A stretch of 64,000 bases of DNA, taken from contig NZ_AYMV01000015.1 in NCBI RefSeq assembly GCF_000633415.1, forward strand, positions 25,040-89,039, given 5' to 3'. The notes beneath the pieces were generated by a model. That model did no database searches, was not told where the DNA came from, and saw nothing but the letters and a program-made list of their open reading frames with translations. Within the stretch, counting starts at the first letter, position 1. Each line of letters begins with the position of its first letter. This DNA comes from Leucobacter sp. PH1c (GTDB lineage Bacteria; Actinomycetota; Actinomycetes; Actinomycetales; Microbacteriaceae). Both the position numbers and the translations under genes were made by a program. This document shows positions 1 to 8,642 of this stretch, in pieces.

Positions 1-881
1 ATCCACGCGAGCCGCACGCCCTGGCGCACCCCGTTCGCGATGAGGGCGATCACGATCACGTCGAGCGCCACGTCGATGAAGGAGGCGACGGGCTGGTTCT
101 GGCCGAGCGGGCCGTCGTACGGCACGACGAGGTCGATCACCTGGATCACGCCGATCGCGATGAGCCCCGAGAACGCGATGAGGCGCCACTCGCGCTCGCT
201 CGGCCGGCCGGCCGGGCGCCGGAAGACCGGCAGCCAGCCGCTCACGGCGAGTGCGGCGACCATCGCGACCGCGTGCTCGACGTCGTGGAGCTGCCCGAGG
301 TAGAGGAGCGAGATGCCGACCCAGATCACGACCGCGATGCGCGCGCGCAGGCGCCACGGTGCCGGGAGCGTGGCGATCGCGAAGACGAGCGCGGCGAGCG
401 CGCCGCACGAGGGGCCGACGTCGGAGTGCTGCGTGAGCTGCTCCGCCCAGGGCCAGCCGGTCTGCGCGACGAGCAGCAGTAGCCCCGCGGCGCCGAGCAC
501 GCCGACGACGTGGCCGGCGGCGAAGAGCCCGATCGTGCGGAGCCCGCCGAAGCGCCACTCGGCCCAGCCGAGGCCCCCGACGACGAGGGGGAGCAGCGTG
601 AGGTACACGAGCGGGTGGTCGACGAAGAACGGAGAGGTCGCGAGCGTCCACCAGCGCCCCTCCGCGAACGCGGGGATGCCGGTGGCGACCTGCCCGTACC
701 AGGGGGCGTCGGCCGCGGGGCTGAGCAGCGTGCCCGTTGCGGCCCCGACGGCGATGAGCGCGACGACGAATGCGATCGTGACGGGCAGGCGGCGCAGCCC
801 GGCGAGGAACGGGGGGAGCGCGCGCGGGGAGGCCTCCGGCGCGGGCGCGGCGGCCGGGGCGGGGACGGCGTCGTCGGTCAT
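1..881 (-). CDS. Rhomboid-like polytopic membrane protein (3' end outside window)
   Basis: I translated this reading frame directly; it stays open to the window edge, giving 293 codons without a stop. The ATG at 881 lies 6 bases after TAGACT, a leaderless-type start. The protein has a Pro/Ala-rich N-terminus of about 30 residues and then at least seven hydrophobic segments. The fourth hydrophobic region carries DVGPSCGALAAL, which resembles the rhomboid GxSG serine loop, and a later one carries HDVEHAVAM, resembling the rhomboid histidine helix. Actinobacteria have rhomboid-like domains, sometimes at the N-terminus of lysyl-phosphatidylglycerol synthase (DUF2156) proteins, so the missing part could be such a domain. 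That is inference; only the membrane part is visible. Whether it is an active protease is unclear. Confidence 0.7.
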   Translation of the reverse strand, partial: MTDDAVPAPAAAPAPEASPRALPPFLAGLRRLPVTIAFVVALIAVGAATGTLLSPAADAPWYGQVATGIPAFAEGRWWTLATSPFFVDHPLVYLTLLPLVVGGLGWAEWRFGGLRTIGLFAAGHVVGVLGAAGLLLLVAQTGWPWAEQLTQHSDVGPSCGALAALVFAIATLPAPWRLRARIAVVIWVGISLLYLGQLHDVEHAVAMVAALAVSGWLPVFRRPAGRPSEREWRLIAFSGLIAIGVIQVIDLVVPYDGPLGQNQPVASFIDVALDVIVIALIANGVRQGVRLAW

Positions 882-988
882 GGACACAGTCTAGAGTTCT
901 CTGCCCCGGCCGCAGTAGCCTGGGGGCGAGGACGCCGTTCCGACGCCCCACGTGTCGCGGCCTTCCGTGGCCGCAGGATGGAGAACCG

Positions 989-2026
989 ATGCGCGCAGTC
1001 ACCTACGTCAAGAACAACACCGTCGAGGTGCGGGAGAAGCCCGTTCCGGAGATCGCGCCGGATCAGGTGCTGCTCCGCGTCGGCGGCGCCGGCGTGTGCC
1101 ACTCTGATCTCACGATCATCGGGCTCGGCGACGACAACCCGCTCGTGGGCGGCACGCTCGGGCACGAGGTCGCCGGCACGGTCGAGCAGCTCGGCGCGAA
1201 CGTCACGGGCTGGGAGGTGGGGCAGCGGGCCATCGTCGCACTCATCCTCTCGTGCGGCCAGTGCCGCGAGTGCCTGGCCGGGCGCGACAACCAGTGCGAG
1301 GTCGTCGCGCCGCGCGGCGGGCTCGCGCCGCTCTCCCCGGGCATTGGCAGCCCGGGCGGCATGGCCGACTACATCGCGGTGCGCGCGCACCACCTCGACC
1401 CGATCGGGGAGCTCGACCCCGTCGCGGCCGCCCCGCTCGCGGACGCGGCGCTCACGCCGATGCACGCGATCAACACCGTGCGCGACCGCCTCACGGGCGA
1501 CGCCACGATCGTGACGATCGGGCTGGGCGGGCTCGGGCACATGGCGCTGCAGATCCTCGCCGCGACCACGGGCGCCCGCATCATCGCGCTCGACACCGAC
1601 CCCGCGAAGCTCGCGTTCGCCGAGGCGCACGGGGCCGATCTCGCCCTCCCGAGCGACGGCGATGCGGCCGCGCGCATCCTCGCCGAGACGGGCGGGATCG
1701 GCGCCGACGTCGTGTTCGACTTCGTCGGGGTGCAGCCCACGGTCGATCTCGCGCTCGCGGTCGTCCGCGGCGGCGGAGCCATCCGCTTCGTGGGGCTCGG
1801 CGGCGGCAGCTTCACCTACACGGCGGGCACGAGCAGCCTGCCGTGGGGCGTGAACATCGAGCGCGCCTACGGCGGCACCCGCTCGGACATGCGCCAGGTC
1901 GTGGCGCTCGCGGAGGCGGGCAAGATCGGCGTCGAGGTGGTGCGGTACGCGCTCGACGACGCCGTGCAGGCCTTCGATGACCTGCACCACGGGCGCGTTC
2001 CCGGCCGGGCGGTGCTCGTCCCCTAG
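989..2026 (+). CDS. Zinc-dependent NAD(P)-linked alcohol dehydrogenase
   Basis: A 345-residue medium-chain dehydrogenase/reductase. The N-terminal GroES-like domain has the catalytic zinc set GVCHSDL and GHEVAG, followed by the structural-zinc cysteine cluster CGQCRECLAGRDNQC. The Rossmann domain has GLGGLGHMALQI and a later acidic residue (ALDTD) that fits NAD(H) preference. The family oxidises primary or secondary alcohols reversibly; the substrate cannot be read from sequence. GGAG lies 5 bases before the ATG. The gene is divergent from the rhomboid-like gene and its stop overlaps that of the MurG-like gene: both TAG codons share a CTAG palindrome at 2023-2026. No pathway partner lies nearby. 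Confidence 0.93.
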   Translation: MRAVTYVKNNTVEVREKPVPEIAPDQVLLRVGGAGVCHSDLTIIGLGDDNPLVGGTLGHEVAGTVEQLGANVTGWEVGQRAIVALILSCGQCRECLAGRDNQCEVVAPRGGLAPLSPGIGSPGGMADYIAVRAHHLDPIGELDPVAAAPLADAALTPMHAINTVRDRLTGDATIVTIGLGGLGHMALQILAATTGARIIALDTDPAKLAFAEAHGADLALPSDGDAAARILAETGGIGADVVFDFVGVQPTVDLALAVVRGGGAIRFVGLGGGSFTYTAGTSSLPWGVNIERAYGGTRSDMRQVVALAEAGKIGVEVVRYALDDAVQAFDDLHHGRVPGRAVLVP

Positions 2027-3123
2027 CGGGGTCCGCCGCTCCGACCGGCTGCTCGCGCCCGCGCCACGAGCGCGAGCAGCCGGTCGGTGCCGTCGCGGCT
2101 GCCGCAGCGCTCGGCCGCCGCGGCCATCCGGGCGCGCTCGGCCGTGTCCGCGAGCAGGGGGATCACCTGCGCCGACACCGCGGCGGGCGTGAACGCGCGG
2201 TCCGCGATGAGGCGCGCGCCACCGGCGGCGACGACGCCCCGGGCGTTGAGCTCCTGCTCCCCGTTGCCCACGGCGTACGGCACGTAGACGGCGGGGATCC
2301 CGAGCGCGCTGAGCTCGCTCACGGTCGCCGAGCCGGAGCGGCAGAGTGCGAGATCCGCGAGGGCGTACGCGAGGTCCATGCGATCGAGGTACGGCACGAC
2401 CACCCGGTCGGGCGAGCCCGCGGGGTCCACCTCGTCGGCCCGCGCCCCGCCCGTCGCGTGCAGCAGCTGCCACCCGGCGGCGAGCACCTCGGGCCAGGCC
2501 GCCACGAGCGCGTCGTTGATGCGGCGGGCCCCCGCTGAGCCGCCGAAGACGAGGAGCACCGGCCGCTCGGGATCGAGCCCGAAGTGCCGGGCCGCGCGCT
2601 CGCGCGCCTCGGCCCGGTCGAGCCGCTCGATCTCGGCGCGCAGCGGCATCCCGACGACCTCGGCCCCGCGCAGCCGGGTCTCGGCGAACACCGTGCCGAC
2701 CGCGGCGGCGCGGCGCGCGCCCCACCGGTTCGCGAGCCCCGGCCGGGCGTTCGCCTCGTGCACCACGACAGGAACGCCCGCGCGCTGCGCGGCCACGTAG
2801 GCGGGCATGGCCGCGTAACCGCCGAAGCCGACGACGACGTCGACGCCGCGCTCCCGGATGAGGGCGCGGGCATCCGCGACGGCGCGCGCGAACCGGGCGG
2901 GGAAGCGGAGCGCCGCGCCGTTCGGCCGCCGGGGGAACGGCACCCGCGGGATCGTTTCGAGCGTGTAGCCCCGCTCGGGCACGAGCCGCGCCTCGAGCCC
3001 CTCCGCCGTGCCGAGCACGATGATCCGGGCGTCCGGCACGGTCCCGCGGAGCCGATCGGCCGTCGCGAGGAGCGGGTTCACGTGCCCGGCGGTACCGCCG
3101 CCTGCGAGCAGATAGGTCGTCAT
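2023..3123 (-). CDS. murG: MurG-type UDP-GlcNAc transferase (possible second copy)
   Basis: A 366-residue GT28 glycosyltransferase. MurG adds GlcNAc from UDP-GlcNAc to lipid I on the inner membrane face, making lipid II. The N-terminal glycine-rich loop LLAGGGTAGHVNPLLA, then VVVGFGGYAAMPAYVAA, VVVHEANARPGLANR and the C-terminal donor-site loops LLVFGGSAGARRIN and CRSGSATVSELSALG are all present, so it should be active. The ATG follows TATGCT by 6 bases (leaderless-type start). It is divergent from alr-ddl rather than inside a division/cell-wall cluster. The usual actinobacterial murG lies in that cluster, so this may be a paralogue; the rest of the genome is needed to tell. Length is normal for the family. 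Confidence 0.88.
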   Translation of the reverse strand: MTTYLLAGGGTAGHVNPLLATADRLRGTVPDARIIVLGTAEGLEARLVPERGYTLETIPRVPFPRRPNGAALRFPARFARAVADARALIRERGVDVVVGFGGYAAMPAYVAAQRAGVPVVVHEANARPGLANRWGARRAAAVGTVFAETRLRGAEVVGMPLRAEIERLDRAEARERAARHFGLDPERPVLLVFGGSAGARRINDALVAAWPEVLAAGWQLLHATGGARADEVDPAGSPDRVVVPYLDRMDLAYALADLALCRSGSATVSELSALGIPAVYVPYAVGNGEQELNARGVVAAGGARLIADRAFTPAAVSAQVIPLLADTAERARMAAAAERCGSRDGTDRLLALVARARAAGRSGGPR

Positions 3124-3225
3124 CCGGGCAGCATACGAGCGCGAAGCTGACCGGCCGCCGCATATCGTCCGCGTATCGGAATCGCCATACGGGGTGGCAA
3201 CACGCGTCCCGGGAAGCTGGGGCGC

Positions 3226-4374
3226 ATGCACCCCTCCGGCTCCGAACTCATCGTGCACGACGCGGCGATCCGCGCGAACACGGCCGCCTTCGCGCGCCTC
3301 ACGGGCGGCCGCGTCATGGCCGTGCTCAAAGCGGACGCGTTCGGCCACGGCGCGATCGCGCGATCCGTGCTCGACGCGGGAGCCGCGTCGATCGGCGTCG
3401 CCGCGATCCCCGAGGCGCTCGCGCTCCGCGACGCGGGGATCGCGGCGCCCGTGCTGAGCTGGCTCAACACGCCGGAGGCCGACTTCGCCGCCGCGCTCCG
3501 TGCCGACGTCGAGCTCGCCGTGCCGAGCGCCGAGCACCTGCTCGCGATCGGGCGTGCGGCGCGCGAGCTCGGGATCCCCGCCCGCGTGCACCTCCACGCC
3601 GACCTCGGCATGTCGCGCGACGGCTGCCCGCCCCGGGAGTGGGCTGCGCTCTGCCGCCTCGCCCGCGAGTTCGAGGCGCTCGGCGGGCTCCGCGTCGTGG
3701 GGATCATGGGGCACCTGTCCTGCGCCGACGAGCCCGCGCACCCGCAGAACACCCGCGAGCGGCTCGTCTTCGAGAGCGCCGTGCGCACCGCGGGCCGGCG
3801 CGGCCTCACCCCGCGCACCCGGCACCTCGCCGCGACCGCGGCCACGCTCACGGGCGCGGTGCCCGGCTTCGACGTGCACCGGATCGGCGCCGGCCTGTTC
3901 GGGATCGATCCCTCGCGCAGCACCTCGTCGCTGCGGCCCGCGCTCACGCTCCGCTCCCGCGTCGTGTCCGTGCGCGAGGTCGCCCCCGGCACGGGGGTGG
4001 GCTACGGGCTCGACTTCGTCGCCGAGCGGCGCACCCACCTCGCGCTCCTCCCGATCGGCTACGGCGACGGGCTGCCGCGCGAGGCCTCCGGGCGAGCCGA
4101 GGTGCTCGTGCGCGGTCGCCGCCGGCCCATCGTCGGCAGGTTCTCGATGGACATGATCGTCGTCGACACGGGGGACGAGGCGCTTTCCCCCGCCGAGCCC
4201 GTCACGCTCTTCGGGCCGGGCGACGCGGGCGAGCCGACCGTGGCCGAGTGGGCCGCGTGGTCGCGCACCATCGAGCACGAGATCGTCACGCGCCTCGGCA
4301 GCCGCGCCGCGCGCATCCATCGCAGCCACGACACCGCGCCCCGGGCGCAGACCGCAGGAGGACCCCGCACATGA
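3226..4374 (+). CDS. alr: Alanine racemase (PLP, fold type III)
   Basis: A 382-residue enzyme that interconverts L- and D-alanine for peptidoglycan. The PLP lysine is K35 in VLKADAFGHG, and the second catalytic base is Y260 in GTGVGYGLDF. PLP-phosphate contacts (HRIGAGLFGI) and the C-terminal SMDM motif (GRFSMDMIVVD) are present. No membrane domain is present, so it is not a VanT-type serine racemase. The last codons overlap the start of ddl (ATGA at 4371-4374), so D-alanine production and dimerisation are translationally coupled. A 102-bp divergent gap separates it from the MurG-like gene. The start is the first ATG of the conserved frame; its ribosome-binding site is weak. Confidence 0.93.
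   Translation: MHPSGSELIVHDAAIRANTAAFARLTGGRVMAVLKADAFGHGAIARSVLDAGAASIGVAAIPEALALRDAGIAAPVLSWLNTPEADFAAALRADVELAVPSAEHLLAIGRAARELGIPARVHLHADLGMSRDGCPPREWAALCRLAREFEALGGLRVVGIMGHLSCADEPAHPQNTRERLVFESAVRTAGRRGLTPRTRHLAATAATLTGAVPGFDVHRIGAGLFGIDPSRSTSSLRPALTLRSRVVSVREVAPGTGVGYGLDFVAERRTHLALLPIGYGDGLPREASGRAEVLVRGRRRPIVGRFSMDMIVVDTGDEALSPAEPVTLFGPGDAGEPTVAEWAAWSRTIEHEIVTRLGSRAARIHRSHDTAPRAQTAGGPRT
4356..4361 (+). promoter_or_regulatory. Ribosome binding site for ddl
   Basis: AGGAGG lies inside the last codons of alr, 9 bases before the ddl ATG at 4371. It decides the start of the ligase and supports coupled translation through the ATGA overlap. Confidence 0.8.
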
Positions 4375-5465
4375 GCCACCCCGAGACCCCTGAAGCCCCT
4401 GATACCCCTGAGACCCCCGCACTCGTCGCCGAGCCGATTCCCGCCCCGCTGCGCCGCCCCCGCGCCGGGCGCACCCGGCCGCAACCGGCCCGCATCGCCG
4501 TGATCGGCGGCGGCACGAGCGACGAGCACACGGTCTCGCTCGCGTCCGCGGCCGCGATCGCGGGCGCGGTGGGGGAGCTCGGCCTCACCGCCGTGCCGCT
4601 CACGATCGCCCGCGACGGCTCCTGGCGCGACGCTGCGGGGAGCCCGCTTCCCGCCCACGAGGTGGTGCGGCAGCTCACCGCGTGCGATGCCGCCGTTCCC
4701 GCGCTCCATGGCACCGACGGGGAGGACGGCACCGCAGCGGGATTCCTGCGGCTCTGCGGGGTGCCCGACGCCGGATCGCCCGTGCGCGCGGGCGCCCTCG
4801 CGATGGACAAGCAGGCCACGAAGCAGCTCGCCGCCTCGCTCGGGATCCGCACCGCGCCCGGCGCGCTGGCCCCTGCCCAGGGCGCCGCGGGCTCGGTCGC
4901 GGACCTCGTGCCGCCCCTCGTGGTGAAGCCCGCGTGCGGCGGTTCGAGCAACGGGGTGTTCGTCGTGCCGGAGCGCGCCGGGCTCGCCGAGGCGGTCGAG
5001 CTCGCGCGGGGCTTCGGCGAGCCCGTGCTCGTGGAGCAGTACGTGCGCGGCCGCGAGATCGACATCGCCGTGTTCCGCGACTGCGCGGGCGCGCTCCGGC
5101 TGGGCGCGACGCTCGAGATCGAGGTGGTGCCTGGCGGGGTGTTCGACCGGGCGGAGAAGTACGACGGCAGCGCCGAGTTCGTCGTGCCCGCGCCGCTCGA
5201 CGAGCGCGAGGAGGCCGCGATCCAGCAGGCCGCCGTGCAGCTCTACGAGGTGCTCGGCTGCCGTGGGGTGGCCCGCTTCGATTTCTTCCTGACGCGGGAG
5301 GGGCTCGTGCTGAACGAGGTGAACACGGCGCCCGGCATGACGGAGCAGTCGCAGGTGCCGCGCATGTACGCCGCCGTCGGGCTCGACTACGCGAGCCTCG
5401 TCGCAGAGCTGATCGCGGCGGCGCTGATCGGTGTGGCGGCGCCGATCAGCGCGCCGGGGCGCTGA
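4371..5465 (+). CDS. ddl: D-alanine-D-alanine ligase
   Basis: A 364-residue ATP-grasp ligase that joins two D-alanines. After a Pro/Glu-rich N-terminal extension of about 35 residues come AVIGGGTSDEHTVSLAS, the ATP-binding VVKPACGGSSNGV, EQYVRGREIDIAV and the metal site LNEVNTAPGM. The specificity loop reads DRAEKYDGS. A Lys-Tyr pair here is typical of D-Ala:D-Ala ligases; VanA/B-type D-lactate ligases have a different loop. I therefore read it as a normal Ddl, not a vancomycin-resistance ligase. Its 3' end overlaps the converging amidohydrolase gene by 20 bp. The unusually Pro-rich leader is not part of the catalytic core. Confidence 0.92.
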   Translation: MSHPETPEAPDTPETPALVAEPIPAPLRRPRAGRTRPQPARIAVIGGGTSDEHTVSLASAAAIAGAVGELGLTAVPLTIARDGSWRDAAGSPLPAHEVVRQLTACDAAVPALHGTDGEDGTAAGFLRLCGVPDAGSPVRAGALAMDKQATKQLAASLGIRTAPGALAPAQGAAGSVADLVPPLVVKPACGGSSNGVFVVPERAGLAEAVELARGFGEPVLVEQYVRGREIDIAVFRDCAGALRLGATLEIEVVPGGVFDRAEKYDGSAEFVVPAPLDEREEAAIQQAAVQLYEVLGCRGVARFDFFLTREGLVLNEVNTAPGMTEQSQVPRMYAAVGLDYASLVAELIAAALIGVAAPISAPGR

Positions 5466-6993
5466 GTTCGGGCGCGCCCGGCTCCGGGGCGCCGAACTCC
5501 GAGGCGCCGAACTCCGGAGCGCCGAGCTCCGGCGTTCGGTGCGTGAGCACCCCGCCCACGAGGGTCGCAGCGACCGCGGTCTCGGACAGCCGCTCGGGAT
5601 CCGTGCGCAGCGGGTCGCGGTCGAGCAGGACGAGATCTGCGAGCTCCCCGGCGGCGGGCCGCAGGGCGCCCCGCATGGATGCCGCGAGCGCGACGGCCGC
5701 GGGGAGCCGTTCCTCGGGCGTCCACGACGGCTCGCCGGGCCGCGCGCGCGTCACGGCGGCCTGGATCCAGCGCCAGGGGTCGAGCGGGGCGACGGGCGCG
5801 TCCGAGCCGAACACGAGTTGCGCGCCCGTCGCGTGCAGCGAGGCGAGGGGGAACGTGCGCCCGGCGCGGCCCGGCCACTGCAGCTCGGTCGCCTCGCGGT
5901 CGTCGACGAGGTGCTCGGGCTGCACGCTCGCCGTGATCCCGAGCTCGGCGAAGCGGGCGATGTCCGCCGTGCGCAGCAGCTGCGCGTGCTCCATCCGGCC
6001 GCCCCGGCCGAGCGCCGCGTACGCGTCGAGCACCTGCGCCACCGCCCGGTCGCCGATCGCGTGCAGGGTGAGGTCGAGGCCCGCCGCTGTCGCCCGCCGC
6101 ATCAGCGCGAGCAGCTCGTCCGCGGCGACGAGGGAGCGCCCGTGCCCGCCGTCCGGGTACGGATCGCAGCACCAGGCGGTGCCCGTGCCGAGCGAGCCGT
6201 CGGTGATCATCTTGAGCGGGCCGACCGAGAGCCTGCCCGCGGTGCCGAGCGCGTCGCCCGAGCGGTAGCCCGCGTCGATCGCGCGGTCGAGCTGATTCGG
6301 GTAGATGCCCGCCTCGACGCGCAGCAGGTCGAAGCCCGCAGCCTCGCGGCGCAGCCAGTCGTCGATGCACCAGCGCATCTCGAGGTCGACGATGCCGACG
6401 ACGCCGCGCGCGGCGGCGGCGCGGCCCGCGCGGGCGACGAGTGCGTCGAGCGCGGCGGGCGCGAGCGAGTCGATCTCCCGGAGGAGCGCGAAGCACTCGT
6501 CCTCGACGATGTGCCCGTCGCCCGTCACGGGCAGTCCGCGCGCGGCGAGCGCCGCCGAGTTCAGCCAGATGCCGTGCAGGTCCGCGCTGATCACCACGAG
6601 CGGGCGGGGGCCCGCGAGCGCGTCGAGCGCGTCCCGCGTGATGCCCGCGGTCCACGCGCCGGCCCGGGCGCGCACCGCGACGAATTCCGCGCCGGGGTGC
6701 GTGCCGGGCTCGGCCTCGTCCGCGCGGAGCCCCGCCGCGAGCAGCTCGAGCGCCGCGGCGGCGGACTCCGCCGCGCCGAGGTCGAAGCGGCTCGACTGCT
6801 GCGCCCACTGCCCGAAGTGCACGTGCTCGTCCCACAGGCCCGAGGTGAGGAAGCGGCCCTCGCCGTCGATCCCACCGGGCAGCCGGGGCGCGGCCCCGGC
6901 CGGGGTGATCCGCGCGATGCGGCCCGCTGCGAGCGTGATGTCGACGGGGGCGTCCTGCCCGAGCAGGCGGACGGAGCGGAGCTGCGAGATCAT
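5446..6993 (-). CDS. YtcJ-like amidohydrolase (Amidohydro_3), last gene of peptide operon
   Basis: A 515-residue metal-dependent hydrolase. The N-terminal metal site is DEHVHFG (HxH). LKMITDGSLG provides the region of the carboxylated lysine or equivalent ligand, LTLHAIGDRA the downstream histidine and FGSDAPVAPLDP the catalytic aspartate. YtcJ-type enzymes hydrolyse amide or acyl bonds in small molecules; the substrate is unknown. It starts 5 bases after the stop of a paralogous amidohydrolase and closes the operon that begins with the S51 peptidase. The last 30 or so residues are a GAPE(F/L) repeat tail encoded by 15-bp repeats, outside the fold and overlapping ddl. Confidence 0.85.
   Translation of the reverse strand: MISQLRSVRLLGQDAPVDITLAAGRIARITPAGAAPRLPGGIDGEGRFLTSGLWDEHVHFGQWAQQSSRFDLGAAESAAAALELLAAGLRADEAEPGTHPGAEFVAVRARAGAWTAGITRDALDALAGPRPLVVISADLHGIWLNSAALAARGLPVTGDGHIVEDECFALLREIDSLAPAALDALVARAGRAAAARGVVGIVDLEMRWCIDDWLRREAAGFDLLRVEAGIYPNQLDRAIDAGYRSGDALGTAGRLSVGPLKMITDGSLGTGTAWCCDPYPDGGHGRSLVAADELLALMRRATAAGLDLTLHAIGDRAVAQVLDAYAALGRGGRMEHAQLLRTADIARFAELGITASVQPEHLVDDREATELQWPGRAGRTFPLASLHATGAQLVFGSDAPVAPLDPWRWIQAAVTRARPGEPSWTPEERLPAAVALAASMRGALRPAAGELADLVLLDRDPLRTDPERLSETAVAATLVGGVLTHRTPELGAPEFGASEFGAPEPGAPELSAPAR
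5461..5535. repeat. 15-bp tandem repeats encoding the amidohydrolase tail
   Basis: Near-identical 15-bp units built on GCGCCGAACTCC recur at 5489, 5504 and 5519, with diverged flanking copies. In the leftward gene they encode GAPEFGASEFGAPE-like residues. The first bases overlap the ddl stop. The tract looks prone to slippage and is probably unconserved. Confidence 0.7.
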
Positions 6994-6998
6994 GCTCG

Positions 6999-8642
6999 CT
7001 ACGGTACCCGGTGGGCGACCGTGCCGTTCACCACCGTGAGCAGCACCTCCGACTCGGCGAATCGCTCGGGTGGGGCGCTCAGCGGATCCTCCCGGAACAC
7101 GGCGAGGTCGGCGACCGCGCCCGCGGCGACGACGCCGTCCTGCGGGCGGTCGATCGCGGCCCACGGGCCCCGGGTGATCGCGACGAGCGTGCGCTCGGGG
7201 GAGAGCGCCTGGTGCGCGTCGACGGCGGGCCGATCCGAGCCGTGCCTGCGGCGCGTCACGTTGGCGGCGAACACCCGCCGCGCGTCGAACTCCTCGACGG
7301 GCCAGTCGGAGCCGAGGGCGACGGTGGCCCCCGCGGCGTCGAGATCGGCGATCCGCCAGCCGTGCGCGGCGCGCTCCGAGCCGCGGCCGAGGAGCGTCGT
7401 CCACATGTCGCAGCCGTCCGGGCGCTGCGCGAATGCGTGGATCGGCTGCATGCTGGCGGGCACGCCGAGCTCGGCGAAGCGGGGCACGAGGCGGTCCGGG
7501 ATCGTCTCGATGTGCTCGATCCGGTGGGTCACGCCGCGTGCGTGCGCGGGCAGCGAGGCGACGGCGTCGAGCACGAACTCGACCGCCCGGTCGCCGATCG
7601 CGTGCGTCGCGGTCGGCACGCCGCTCTCCGCGAGCGCGTGGATGGTGCGCGTGAATCGCTCGCTCGGCACCCAGTACGGCTCGAGCCCGCCGCCGCGGGT
7701 GTCCGCCTCGAAGAGCCAGGCTGAGCCGTTGTCGATGCTGCCGTCGAGCATGAACTTCACGCCCTCGATCCGCCAGCGGCGCCCGCCCGTGCCCTGGAGG
7801 TCGATCATGCGCCGCAGGGTCTCGGCCCACGGCTCGGTGGCGCGCCAGAGGGGGGACACGCGCACGCGGACGGGCAGCTCGCCCGTGTCCTCGAGAGCGC
7901 GGAGCACCTCGATGTCGCCCGCCTCCATGTTCATCTGGTGCAGCGAGGTGTAGCCGCTCGCCGCAAACTCGGCGAGCTTGTCGCGCACCGCGATCACCCG
8001 CTCGGCGAACGGCATGCGGGGGTACAGCTCGGTGACGAGGAGCTCCGCGTCCGACTCGATGAGGTAGCCGGTCGGAACGCCGGCGGCGTCGCACTCGATC
8101 GACGAGTTGTTGCCGAAGTCGCGCGGGCCGTCGATGCCCGCGAGTTCGAGCGCGCGCGGGCTCGCGATCACGGAGTGCCCGTCGAAGAGCAGGAGGTAGC
8201 CCGGGCGGCCGCCGAACGCGTCGGCGAACGGGGCGTTCGTGATCTCCTCGCCGACGAACAGGTCGAAGGACAGACCGAAGCCCCGGATCCACTCGTCGGG
8301 ACCGAGCTCCGCGGCGAAGGCGGCGATGCGCTCGGCGACCTCTGCCACGCTCTCGCAGTCGTGGAGGAGGAGCGCGCGGTGGCGCGACTCCGCCCCCGAG
8401 AGGGGATGCACGTGCGCGTCGACGAAGCCCGCCGTGATGGTGGCCTCGCCGAGCTCGATCACGGCGGCGTCCGTCGTGTCCCACTCGGCGGCATCGACGC
8501 GGGTGCCCACCGCGGCGATGCGGCGGCCGCTCACCGCGACGGCCTGCAGCTCGGGGCGGTCGGCGGCGGCCCCGAGCCCCGTGCGGACCCGCCCGCCGAG
8601 GAGGACGAGGTCGGCGCGGATCGGGGTGTCGGTCGCGGTCAT
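6999..8642 (-). CDS. YtcJ-like amidohydrolase (Amidohydro_3), paralogue
   Basis: A 547-residue amidohydrolase related to the gene just downstream. The metal-binding HxH is in FVDAHVHPLSG. GVKFMLDGSIDNGSAW, TATHAIGDRAVEFVLD, HRIEHIETIPD and LGSDWPVEEFDARRVFAAN cover the remaining active-site segments. It is longer than the 515-residue paralogue and lacks the repeat tail. Its ATG overlaps the stop of the ABC ATPase gene (ATGA), and its stop is 5 bases before the next start, so both enzymes are co-translated with the transporter. In this setting a role in cleaving an imported peptide or N-acylated compound is likely, but the substrate is not readable. Confidence 0.88.
   Translation of the reverse strand: MTATDTPIRADLVLLGGRVRTGLGAAADRPELQAVAVSGRRIAAVGTRVDAAEWDTTDAAVIELGEATITAGFVDAHVHPLSGAESRHRALLLHDCESVAEVAERIAAFAAELGPDEWIRGFGLSFDLFVGEEITNAPFADAFGGRPGYLLLFDGHSVIASPRALELAGIDGPRDFGNNSSIECDAAGVPTGYLIESDAELLVTELYPRMPFAERVIAVRDKLAEFAASGYTSLHQMNMEAGDIEVLRALEDTGELPVRVRVSPLWRATEPWAETLRRMIDLQGTGGRRWRIEGVKFMLDGSIDNGSAWLFEADTRGGGLEPYWVPSERFTRTIHALAESGVPTATHAIGDRAVEFVLDAVASLPAHARGVTHRIEHIETIPDRLVPRFAELGVPASMQPIHAFAQRPDGCDMWTTLLGRGSERAAHGWRIADLDAAGATVALGSDWPVEEFDARRVFAANVTRRRHGSDRPAVDAHQALSPERTLVAITRGPWAAIDRPQDGVVAAGAVADLAVFREDPLSAPPERFAESEVLLTVVNGTVAHRVP

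Noticed and set aside
2023..4422. 799-residue minus-strand reading frame extending the MurG-like gene upstream
   Set aside because: The extra part is antisense to alr and ddl, with Arg/Ala/Gly-rich non-protein-like composition; the conserved N-terminus begins at 3123.
4371..5465. Vancomycin-resistance ligase (D-Ala-D-Lac or D-Ser)
   Set aside because: The specificity loop carries EKY, typical of D-Ala:D-Ala ligases, and no VanH, VanX or VanT-like genes adjoin it.
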